A stretch of DNA of 6,180 bases, from contig DKZL01000019.1 of assembly GCA_002493635.1 (NCBI GenBank), positions 475-6,654 of the forward strand, given 5' to 3'. Of this stretch, positions 1-5,069 are shown piece after piece (within the stretch, counting starts at the first letter, position 1; each line of letters begins with the position of its first letter). Under the pieces are notes generated by a model. That model saw nothing but the letters and a program-made list of their open reading frames with translations, had not been told where the DNA came from and searched no databases. Both the position numbers and the translations under genes were made by a program. This DNA comes from Ruminococcaceae bacterium UBA7075 (GTDB lineage Bacteria; Bacillota; Clostridia; Oscillospirales; Acutalibacteraceae).

Positions 1-7
1 ATTATGT

Positions 8-23
8 GCAGCCCACCGGCTGC
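8..23. terminator. GC-rich hairpin at left edge, possible shared terminator
   Basis: GCAGCC (8-13) and GGCTGC (18-23) form a perfect 6-bp stem around a CACC loop. It begins three bases beyond the stop codon of the minus-strand amylase-family gene. The plus-strand side is followed by TATTTAATTT, so it could also end a rightward gene lying off the left edge. The minus-strand side continues ACATAAT, which is not a clear U tract, and the window ends before more can be seen. Confidence 0.4.
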
Positions 24-26
24 TAT

Positions 27-1748
27 TTAATTTATCTTTGCAAAGCGAGGTATCTGCTTGCCGTTAATTTCAACAGTTTCAATGAACATATCATACGGAC
101 GAACCCACATCTGATTATCGTCATAAAGACCAATATAAAGTACAAGCTTTTCTTCGGTTTCGCTATGCTTTGCAAAGCCAATTACCTCATATTCCTTGCC
201 TTTGTAGTGCCTGTATCTTCCAAGCTGAACATCGTTTAAAGGCTTTTGTGTTTCATTACAGATTATTTCTTTACTCTCCTTTTTTTCTTCAGAAACAGAT
301 TCCTGTTCAATAACAGCTTCGACGATTGCTTCTTTGTTTTGAATTGTGTTTTGAGGAGCTTTTTCAATCTCTGCAATTTCAATTTTGTCATCAAAGTTTA
401 CTTTAAAGCTTCCGTCATTTACAACAAGAATGCGTGATGAACAGGCAGGCATCGTAATTTCGTAATAGCCGTTAACATCAATAACCTCGTTGTTGTTAAG
501 AACATCGGTGAGTTTGGCATTACAGCCTGTGTCAAAGCCTATCTTTTCCTCGTGGTCGGAAAGATTAAAAGCAACAAATACGGTTTGATTGTCAGTAAAT
601 CTTTTGTAAACAAGTTTTTCATTCATAATGTTTACATTCTCAAATTTGCCGTATTTTAGTGCCTCAAGAGCAAGCCTTGCTTTTCCAAGCTTACATATAT
701 GATTATATAAATCAAAATCGGCATTTTCAATATTGTTAAGGTCAAGGCAGGGGCGAAGCTCATAGTCGCTCTCCCTTGTCCTTGTACCCTCAACTGCAAA
801 TTCACTTCCGTAATAAATTGACGGTACACCCGGAATTGTATAAAGCATTGTATATACGTTATTAAGATGTTTTTTATTTTTTAAAGAACTTGCGATCCTG
901 TTTACATCGTGGTTGTCAACAAAGTTGTAGGTGTAAATATTCTGGTAAATTCCTCCGTTTGCAAATTGACGGTTAAGCGAATGTGCAATCTCAAAATAAT
1001 TGTGGTCGTTATGGCTTGAAAAAATTCCCTTGTAGCATTCGTAGTTTGTAACAGAGTCGATTGTATCTGCGTTAGCCCAGCGGTTGTAATCACCGTGAAT
1101 TATTTCGCCGTAAATCCAGAAATCAGACTTTTTCGCTTTGCAGGTTTTATTCAGAGTCTTCAAATAATCAATGTCAACACAGTCGGCAACATCAATTCTC
1201 AGACCGTCAATTCCGAATTCGTCAATCCAGAAGCAAACGTTGTCAAGAAGATAATTTATTACATCGGGATTTTTAAGATTTAGCTTTACAAGATCGTAGT
1301 TGCCTGCCCAACCCTCATACCAGAACGGATCGCCGTACGGGCTGTTTCCGTCAAAATTAAGCTGCGCAAACCAACTGCAATAAGGTGAATCCCACTTTTT
1401 TTCCTGAACATCCTTAAATGCAAAAAATTCCCTTCCCACATGGTTGAACACACCGTCTAAAATTATTTTTATTCCGTTTTTGTGAAGAGTATCGCAAATT
1501 GCCTTAAAAGAATTATTATCGCCTAAACGGCTGTCAATTTTTCTGTAATCAATAGTGTCATATCCGTGTCTTGTACTTTCAAATACCGGATTAAAAACAA
1601 TGACATTCACTGACATCTTTTTGAAGTGCTCGATGCAGTCATAAATTTTGTCAAGTCTGTATTCCTGTTTAAAGCCGTTTTCTTTTGGAGCACCGCAAAA
1701 TCCGAGAGGATATATGTTATAGATAACGGACTCATTAATATAGCTCAT
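27..1748 (-). CDS. Cytoplasmic GH13 alpha-amylase-family hydrolase with C-terminal DUF1653 domain
   Basis: This 573-residue enzyme should cleave or transfer alpha-glucosidic bonds in maltodextrins or related glucans. The (beta/alpha)8 barrel begins at once (VIYNIYP, residues 8-14). All four GH13 signature regions are present: DGVFNH (98-103), GLRID (182-186, nucleophile D186, with R184), YGE (213-215, acid/base E215), and FVDNHD (276-281, transition-state D281). A beta-sandwich C domain follows at about 375-445, then an acidic, low-complexity linker (about 455-505), then a DUF1653 module (about 508-570; GRYRHYKG, HSE, MWVRP, ETVE and IPRF are typical). There is no signal peptide and no N-terminal CBM34-type domain, so it probably acts inside the cell on imported oligosaccharides. 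The start is well supported by AAGGAG six bases upstream and a consensus promoter. Exact specificity (neopullulanase, cyclomaltodextrinase or alpha-glucosidase-like) cannot be read from the motifs. The role of DUF1653 is unknown. Confidence 0.93.
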   Translation of the reverse strand: MSYINESVIYNIYPLGFCGAPKENGFKQEYRLDKIYDCIEHFKKMSVNVIVFNPVFESTRHGYDTIDYRKIDSRLGDNNSFKAICDTLHKNGIKIILDGVFNHVGREFFAFKDVQEKKWDSPYCSWFAQLNFDGNSPYGDPFWYEGWAGNYDLVKLNLKNPDVINYLLDNVCFWIDEFGIDGLRIDVADCVDIDYLKTLNKTCKAKKSDFWIYGEIIHGDYNRWANADTIDSVTNYECYKGIFSSHNDHNYFEIAHSLNRQFANGGIYQNIYTYNFVDNHDVNRIASSLKNKKHLNNVYTMLYTIPGVPSIYYGSEFAVEGTRTRESDYELRPCLDLNNIENADFDLYNHICKLGKARLALEALKYGKFENVNIMNEKLVYKRFTDNQTVFVAFNLSDHEEKIGFDTGCNAKLTDVLNNNEVIDVNGYYEITMPACSSRILVVNDGSFKVNFDDKIEIAEIEKAPQNTIQNKEAIVEAVIEQESVSEEKKESKEIICNETQKPLNDVQLGRYRHYKGKEYEVIGFAKHSETEEKLVLYIGLYDDNQMWVRPYDMFIETVEINGKQIPRFAKIN

Positions 1749-1783
1749 AAAATTCTCCTTAAAAGTTAATTTTAATAATTTTC

Positions 1784-1812
1784 ATTATATCATTTATTTT
1801 TCTATTGTGCAA
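1784..1812 (-). promoter_or_regulatory. Sigma-A-type promoter of the GH13 gene
   Basis: Read on the minus strand, TTGCAC (1807-1812) is separated by 17 bases from a perfect TATAAT (1784-1789). Transcription would start near 1777, giving a leader of about 28 bases that carries the AAGGAG site (1755-1760). The -35 hexamer overlaps a -35 candidate pointing the other way. Confidence 0.7.
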
Positions 1813-1843
1813 CTTGAAAAGATGTGTTAAAATATATTATAAC
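1805..1843 (+). promoter_or_regulatory. Candidate promoter(s) of the four-helix membrane protein gene
   Basis: There are two alternatives. TTGTGC (1805-1810), 17 bases, TAAAAT (1828-1833) has an extended -10 TGT just before it. TTGAAA (1814-1819), 18 bases, TATAAC (1838-1843) is the other. Either places the start within 30-45 bases of the ATG at 1880. Which one is used cannot be decided from sequence. Confidence 0.45.
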
Positions 1844-1879
1844 ATTATAATTTGCAGTTTTATGGAGGAATAAAATATA

Positions 1880-2347
1880 ATGATAAAAATTGAAGAAAAC
1901 AAAACACGCAAAAAATTAAGAATTGCACAGTGTGTACTGTATCTTGTGGAAATTTTTTTATGTTCGTTTCCCTATATCAACGGAACGGCGTCTGACGGAT
2001 ATTTCTATTCGTACTCAGTTTTTGATGTCCTTTCCTATATGGGCGGTGAGTTCCCTGATTCGGCAGCGGGCGCTGCACTTCAACAGGCAATACCTTACTT
2101 CTTTATTTTCCTGATTATACCTGTTGTTGGTTTTTTCTTCTGCTTATTTGATAAGTATAGAAATTTAAAAAACATTGTTTCTATAATTTGTTGTCTGGCA
2201 GGCGTTGTTTCAATTCTGTTTATTGTCAGCTATCTTTTGAGTATAGGTTCACTCGTTGCACTTTTACTTTACATTGTAATTTGTTTTCTTACAACAATGT
2301 CAATGTTTGCCAGAATTACAGGCGATAACGACACACAAAAAAAGTAA
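1880..2347 (+). CDS. Unrecognised small integral membrane protein, four predicted helices
   Basis: I do not recognise this 155-residue protein. Hydrophobic stretches at about 14-33, 72-90, 98-119 and 122-145 predict four membrane helices. The N-terminus is basic and charged (KTRKKLR, 8-14), and a DNDTQKK tail ends the protein, which suggests both ends are cytoplasmic. The first two helices are separated by a roughly 38-residue loop (34-71) rich in Gly, Ser, Tyr and acidic residues that would face outside. The second and third are joined by a short charged loop (DKYRNLKN, 91-98). GGAGG at 1864-1868 lies 11 bases before the ATG, slightly far but the only site present. It forms its own transcription unit, with a promoter upstream and a hairpin terminator 13 bases after the stop. 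It has no catalytic motif, and nothing ties it functionally to the divergent amylase-family gene except proximity. Confidence 0.8.
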   Translation: MIKIEENKTRKKLRIAQCVLYLVEIFLCSFPYINGTASDGYFYSYSVFDVLSYMGGEFPDSAAGAALQQAIPYFFIFLIIPVVGFFFCLFDKYRNLKNIVSIICCLAGVVSILFIVSYLLSIGSLVALLLYIVICFLTTMSMFARITGDNDTQKK

Positions 2348-2360
2348 TATAAATAATTCG

Positions 2361-2388
2361 GGCAGAGCATATCAATTTATGCTCTGCC
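2361..2388. terminator. Bidirectional intrinsic terminator between convergent genes
   Basis: GGCAGAGCATA (2361-2371) and TATGCTCTGCC (2378-2388) make a perfect 11-bp stem with a 6-base TCAATT loop. The plus side continues TTATTTCATTTA, and the minus side continues CGAATTATTT. It lies between the stop at 2347 (+) and the stop at 2423 (-), so it can end both convergent transcripts. Confidence 0.85.
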
Positions 2389-2422
2389 TTATTTCATTTA
2401 CTTATTCACTTAAATGATAATT

Positions 2423-3430
2423 TCAGAATTCTGTAAGTATCATATGAGCATGAGAGTTGTCAAGTACAATGGGATTGTCAAAATCAATATGCTTTATATT
2501 GCCAAGCAATATCCCGAAAATAATAGTTGTTTTGTCCATATTAACTGCCATTGGTTCACCCTTGACTGTAAATGGCTTAAAGATGATGTCTACTGCGGAA
2601 ATGCCCCCCTTGAAATACCATGGACGGTCAAGTCTGCCGTTTGTATTTTTTACGTTAATTTGAGAAAGTTTTGCAGTTTTGCCATTTACAATAAAACTGT
2701 TTTCATTGCCATATCGGTTGTCACCAACCCTGCTTGCAAGATTAAGCGAAAATCTTTTGCTGTCTATAATACAGTCTGCACTCAGACGTTGATAGCTGTG
2801 TTTGCGCGGCTTTGAAAAACGAGTAACATCAAAATATGCTCTTGAGTTTGGTTCTTTTAGCTCGTACTCTAATCCGCCTATTCTTATTATGCCCTGCGCC
2901 AAGAAATTCGGCATAAACTGTTTATAATAAAAATACCGTCTGTTACGCTCAAACGGAGCCAGTTCGTATAGACCTTCGCTTTCAAGCTCGGAAAGAATGA
3001 TGTTAAAATAAAGATTTTTATTTCCACCAAAATCAATAAAATCACACTTGATTATTTTTTTGTCAACAGTGTTTGTTATTTGCAACTGTATCTGCTTGTC
3101 AGTAAACAGCAATTCATTGTTGCTTTTGGATTCCGGCAAGTCAATTTTTGAAAAAATTGACTTTTTAACTGTATAGTCACTTATAACTCCGCCTCTTTTA
3201 AGGTCCGCAACGGCAATCTTGACTAAAAATTCATTTCCAAAATTTTCGGCTGACAAATATAAAGCCACCTCATCACTGCTTATAAAGTAGCAATCTCTTT
3301 TTCCGTGCTTTCCATATGTTTTGCTTTGCTCTTGGTTATATTCAAAAACAGGACTTTTAGACCAACCGGCACACATAACCTTGCCGTCCTGCTCAAAAAT
3401 TTTGTGTTTTTCAGTAATTTCCCTTTGCAA
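2423..3430 (-). CDS. Divergent DUF2804-family protein, TTG start
   Basis: This 335-residue protein of unknown function resembles the DUF2804 family in length and order of features. The N-terminus QREITEKHKIF...GKVMCAGWSKSP (about 2-27) leads into a beta-rich body. Near the C-terminus it has the family-like sequence FSLNLASRVGDN (about 227-238), then NENSFIVNGK (about 242-251), DRPWYF (268-273), IFKPF (about 283-287) and FGILLGNI (about 305-312). The segment where relatives usually carry a DWGRG-type motif reads YFDVTRFSKPRK here, so it is an atypical member. There is no signal peptide or membrane segment, so it is probably cytosolic. An ATG at 3458-3460 would add ten residues. The TTG at 3428-3430 is preferred because GGAGGG ends six bases before it and the likely transcription start falls at the ATG itself. 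The family assignment comes from recalled motifs, not a search. Confidence 0.75.
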   Translation of the reverse strand: MQREITEKHKIFEQDGKVMCAGWSKSPVFEYNQEQSKTYGKHGKRDCYFISSDEVALYLSAENFGNEFLVKIAVADLKRGGVISDYTVKKSIFSKIDLPESKSNNELLFTDKQIQLQITNTVDKKIIKCDFIDFGGNKNLYFNIILSELESEGLYELAPFERNRRYFYYKQFMPNFLAQGIIRIGGLEYELKEPNSRAYFDVTRFSKPRKHSYQRLSADCIIDSKRFSLNLASRVGDNRYGNENSFIVNGKTAKLSQINVKNTNGRLDRPWYFKGGISAVDIIFKPFTVKGEPMAVNMDKTTIIFGILLGNIKHIDFDNPIVLDNSHAHMILTEF

Positions 3431-3436
3431 ATAAAT

Positions 3437-3442
3437 CCCTCC
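3437..3442 (-). promoter_or_regulatory. Ribosome binding site that fixes the TTG start of the DUF2804 gene
   Basis: On the minus strand GGAGGG (3442 down to 3437) is followed by ATTTAT and then TTG (3430-3428). The in-frame ATG at 3460 has no purine-rich site before it: its upstream bases read ATATAATTCT. Confidence 0.8.
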
Positions 3443-3463
3443 GATTAAATAATATAGCATAGA

Positions 3464-3492
3464 ATTATATTGCTTATCAAGAAAAATAACAA
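3464..3492 (-). promoter_or_regulatory. Sigma-A-type promoter of the DUF2804 gene
   Basis: On the minus strand TTGTTA (3487-3492), 17 bases, TATAAT (3464-3469). A second combination, TTGATA (3475-3480), 18 bases, TATATT (3451-3456) with an extended TGC, overlaps it and would start about 13 bases further downstream. With the first, transcription begins around 3457, at or past the alternative ATG. Confidence 0.6.
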
Positions 3493-3505
3493 AAATGTAA
3501 GGTAG

Positions 3506-3596
3506 TTATACAGGCTTAAAGTGGAGCATATAATTATCAGGAAGAATTATATATTCGCAGGCTTTGACTTTAATTATAGCTTGAATACATTATAGT
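3506..3596 (+). promoter_or_regulatory. Candidate promoter region of the lipoprotein gene
   Basis: The best spaced pair is TTATAC (3506-3511), 17 bases, TATAAT (3529-3534), which leaves a leader of about 74 bases. A second, nearer candidate is TTGACT (3564-3569), 16 bases, TACATT (3586-3591), close to an overlapping TATAGT (3591-3596). Neither is perfect. Confidence 0.4.
3528..3552. repeat. Inverted repeat in the DUF2804/lipoprotein divergent region
   Basis: ATATAATT (3528-3535) and AATTATAT (3545-3552) are perfect 8-base arms around a 9-base spacer, ATCAGGAAG. The left arm contains the TATAAT of the plus-strand promoter candidate, so the repeat could be an operator overlapping a -10 site. 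AT-rich repeats of this size also arise by chance. Confidence 0.4.
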
Positions 3597-3614
3597 ACAA
3601 CACGGAGGAATAAT

Positions 3615-3959
3615 ATGAAAAAATATGTCGCAGTACTTTGTGTTCTGACTGCATTTGTTTTTTGCTCCTGTACCGTTGATACATCGGGGTATTCTTATGA
3701 ACTTATTTCTAAAAGCTGGGAGGCAGATCTTAAAGGCGGGGGAAGAGTGGAACTTTCCTTCAATGACGGTAATGCTTCACTGATTCTTGAAAACGGAGAT
3801 TTAAAAAAAGAAATCAGCGGCAAATATATTGCTGATGAAAATTCATTTGTAATTTTTGCGTCAGATGTATCCCATAACTATAAATTTGATTATGTTCCGT
3901 CAGGTAATACCTTGGAACTTACATATAATAATATGAAGCTTGAGCTAAATTCAATTTGA
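3615..3959 (+). CDS. Small secreted lipoprotein, lipocalin-like beta-rich candidate
   Basis: This 114-residue protein has a classic export signal: MKKY, a hydrophobic core VAVLCVLTAFVF (about 5-16), then FCSC with Cys19 as the probable lipidated residue. The box is slightly off the usual L-A/S-G/A-C pattern, but Ser at -1 fits. The mature part (20-114) alternates short polar and hydrophobic strands (VELSFNDG, ASLILENG, FVIFASD, LELTYNN) with an early Trp (SKSWEADL, about 33-40). This resembles small lipocalin-like or DUF5640-type lipoproteins of Clostridia. That fold is inferred, and no ligand can be named. GGAGG (3604-3608) lies six bases before the ATG. The gene ends in TGATAA and is followed after 69 bases by the SpoIIQ-like gene in the same direction, with a hairpin between. 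Lipidation at Cys17 is a less likely alternative. Confidence 0.82.
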   Translation: MKKYVAVLCVLTAFVFCSCTVDTSGYSYELISKSWEADLKGGGRVELSFNDGNASLILENGDLKKEISGKYIADENSFVIFASDVSHNYKFDYVPSGNTLELTYNNMKLELNSI

Positions 3960-3982
3960 TAATTATTATTTATTTTAATTTT

Positions 3983-4011
3983 GTATAAAATTAGTACCTC
4001 TGCCAATAATA
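3983..4011 (+). promoter_or_regulatory. spoIIQ: Possible sigma-F-type promoter of the SpoIIQ-like gene
   Basis: GTATA (3983-3987) matches the -35 pattern GywTA that I recall for forespore sigma-F. GCCAATAATA (4002-4011) matches the -10 pattern GgnrAnAnTw at all but one weak position. The spacer is 14 bases, one or two shorter than usual. In Bacillus subtilis spoIIQ is a sigma-F gene, which is why I looked for this. The predicted start, near 4018, would leave a leader of only about 11 bases that begins at the SD sequence. Confidence 0.4.
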
Positions 4012-4024
4012 TTTGCGGAGGTGC
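3994..4024 (+). terminator. Hairpin with U tract overlapping the SD of the SpoIIQ-like gene
   Basis: GTACCTCTGC (3994-4003) pairs along its full length with GCGGAGGTGC (4015-4024), giving 10 bp including two G-U pairs around an 11-base AT-rich loop. TTTT (4025-4028) and then the ATG follow directly. The shape is that of an intrinsic terminator for the upstream lipoprotein gene. The right arm also contains the GGAGG ribosome binding site (4017-4021) of the next gene, so any read-through RNA would have this site paired. Confidence 0.65.
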
Positions 4025-4028
4025 TTTT

Positions 4029-4778
4029 ATGAGCGATTATAATAACAGAAAATACAGGAGAAAGCGGCGCAGCCGTAACGAAAAAATCGGTTTTTATACT
4101 GCTTTGTCTATCTGCCTTATTGCCATTTGTATGGCAGTATACTCAACATACAATACACTGTCCGGTGCTGATACATCAAATGTGCTTCAGACCCCGACAG
4201 AGGCTAAACCCGTAGGCGAGATTGTTACGGGTGTGCAGGAAACGCTTGCAGTTCCGACTGTGAACATTGAAGTTCCAACAGCATTGCCCGATGAACCGGA
4301 TATAAAGGAAACAACTGTACCGTCAACAGCTGATAATTCAATGACGGCACTTCAGACAATGCTTTCGACAGACCTGACGTTGACCTATCCTTTAAAATCC
4401 AATAATGTAATAAGAGAATATAATGAGAAGAGCGTTTATTTCAAGACTCTCAATGTATGGAAACCTCACAAGGCTGTTGATTTTGCAGGCGACCTTGGTG
4501 AAGATGTATGTTCGATGAGCGACGGAGCAGTAACTAAGATTTATGAAAATGAAATGTTCGGAAAAACAGTGGAGATTTCAATAAATGATGCGGTATGTAT
4601 TTACAGCGGACTCGGCTCGGTCAATGTCAAAGAGGGTGATTCAATTAAAGCAGGCGCAAAAATAGGCGTAATTGGAATTGTTCCGTTTGAATCAACGGAT
4701 GAAAATCATATTCACGTTCAGGTAAAAATAAACGGCAATTACGCAGATCCGCTTTCATTTATAGGAAATAACGAATAA
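4029..4778 (+). CDS. spoIIQ: SpoIIQ-like membrane-anchored LytM/M23 peptidase-family protein
   Basis: This 249-residue protein probably acts in endospore engulfment, anchored in the forespore membrane with its LytM domain in the intermembrane space. There SpoIIQ proteins bind mother-cell SpoIIIAH to form the feeding-tube-like channel. A very basic cytoplasmic tail (RKYRRKRRSRNEK, 7-19) precedes one membrane helix (about 20-40), a Thr/Pro/Glu-rich linker (about 45-115) and the LytM domain (about 118-245). The zinc and catalytic residues are intact: H147 and D151 of HKAVD, and H227 and H229 of HIH. By contrast, the B. subtilis protein is known to lack the first His. The ATG at 4029 is chosen because GGAGG sits seven bases before it. 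An in-frame TTG at 3981 would add 16 residues read through the leader hairpin. The usual neighbour spoIID is absent. A non-sporulation M23 endopeptidase is the main alternative. Confidence 0.7.
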   Translation: MSDYNNRKYRRKRRSRNEKIGFYTALSICLIAICMAVYSTYNTLSGADTSNVLQTPTEAKPVGEIVTGVQETLAVPTVNIEVPTALPDEPDIKETTVPSTADNSMTALQTMLSTDLTLTYPLKSNNVIREYNEKSVYFKTLNVWKPHKAVDFAGDLGEDVCSMSDGAVTKIYENEMFGKTVEISINDAVCIYSGLGSVNVKEGDSIKAGAKIGVIGIVPFESTDENHIHVQVKINGNYADPLSFIGNNE

Positions 4779-4833
4779 TTAACGCTTTTCTATCATATAT
4801 TATTATGCGTGCCCTCGTTTCGTTTTAAGGGCA

Positions 4834-4876
4834 GAGAAAGGGCGGCGAGTTTTATATATGCTCGCCGCCTTTTCTC
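4834..4876 (+). terminator. Strong intrinsic terminator after the SpoIIQ-like gene
   Basis: GAGAAAGGGCGGCGAG (4834-4849) pairs with CTCGCCGCCTTTTCTC (4861-4876) over 16 bp with one G-U pair and an 11-base loop. The GC core is followed by TTTTCTCC, a usable U tract in the plus direction. In the minus direction CCCTTTCTCTG follows the core, so it may also stop leftward transcripts from the small open frame. A smaller TGCCCT/AGGGCA hairpin (4810-4833) sits just before it. Confidence 0.85.
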
Positions 4877-4933
4877 CGATTTTATGTCAACTAAATAATC
4901 TTTTAAAGAATTTATAAAACATAACAAGTATTC

Positions 4934-5005
4934 TTATCTTTCGCTTTCATGCCAAGATTCATCAGCAAAGATAAAATCATCTATATCAAAAATGATATAT
5001 TTCAT
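4934..5005 (-). CDS. Putative 23-residue acidic small protein or leader peptide
   Basis: An ATG at 5005-5003 opens a 23-codon frame ending in TAA at 4934. It is preceded by AAGGAGGTG, the strongest Shine-Dalgarno match in the window, with eight bases between AAGGAGG and the ATG. The peptide starts MKYIIFDIDD, continues with FIFADES and ends WHESER. It is strongly acidic, with a hydrophobic beta-strand-like start that echoes motif I of HAD phosphatases, though it is far too short to be one. I do not recognise it. A perfect TATAAT lies at 5030-5035 without a convincing -35. The gap to the kinase-like gene upstream is 64 bases, so co-transcription is also possible. The evidence for translation is the ribosome binding site alone. 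A remnant of a longer gene or a chance frame are the alternatives. Confidence 0.55.
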   Translation of the reverse strand: MKYIIFDIDDFIFADESWHESER

Positions 5006-5040
5006 AATGAACACCTCCTTAAAATAAACATTATAGTATA

Positions 5041-5063
5041 TTCAGAAAATGATCATTTATGAA
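5041..5063. repeat. Imperfect 23-bp dyad between the kinase-like gene and the small open frame
   Basis: A perfect 12-base palindrome, AAATGATCATTT (5047-5058), is flanked by TTCA (5041-5044) and TGAA (5060-5063), giving an imperfect dyad over the whole span. It lies seven bases past the stop of the kinase-like gene and where the -35 region of a promoter using TATAAT (5030-5035, minus) would be. It could be an operator or a weak RNA hairpin. It lacks the GC-rich core of a terminator. Confidence 0.4.
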
Positions 5064-5069
5064 TAAAAT

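Noticed and set aside
2414..2815. Plus-strand open frame of 133 codons opposite the DUF2804 gene
   Set aside because: It has no Shine-Dalgarno site and no family resemblance, and lies fully antisense to a gene with recognisable domain features.
3981..4028. Sixteen-codon N-terminal extension of the SpoIIQ-like protein from a TTG
   Set aside because: The extension is read through the hairpin and promoter elements and has no ribosome binding site, while the ATG at 4029 has GGAGG at seven bases.
4885..4890. TTGACA on the minus strand downstream of the small open frame
   Set aside because: At 16-18 bases downstream the sequence is the GC-rich terminator stem, so there is no -10 and no gene it could serve.
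4934..5005. The 23-residue frame as a truncated HAD phosphatase
   Set aside because: The FDIDD resemblance covers only five residues, the next catalytic position is Phe instead of Thr/Val, and no further HAD sequence is found downstream in any minus-strand frame.
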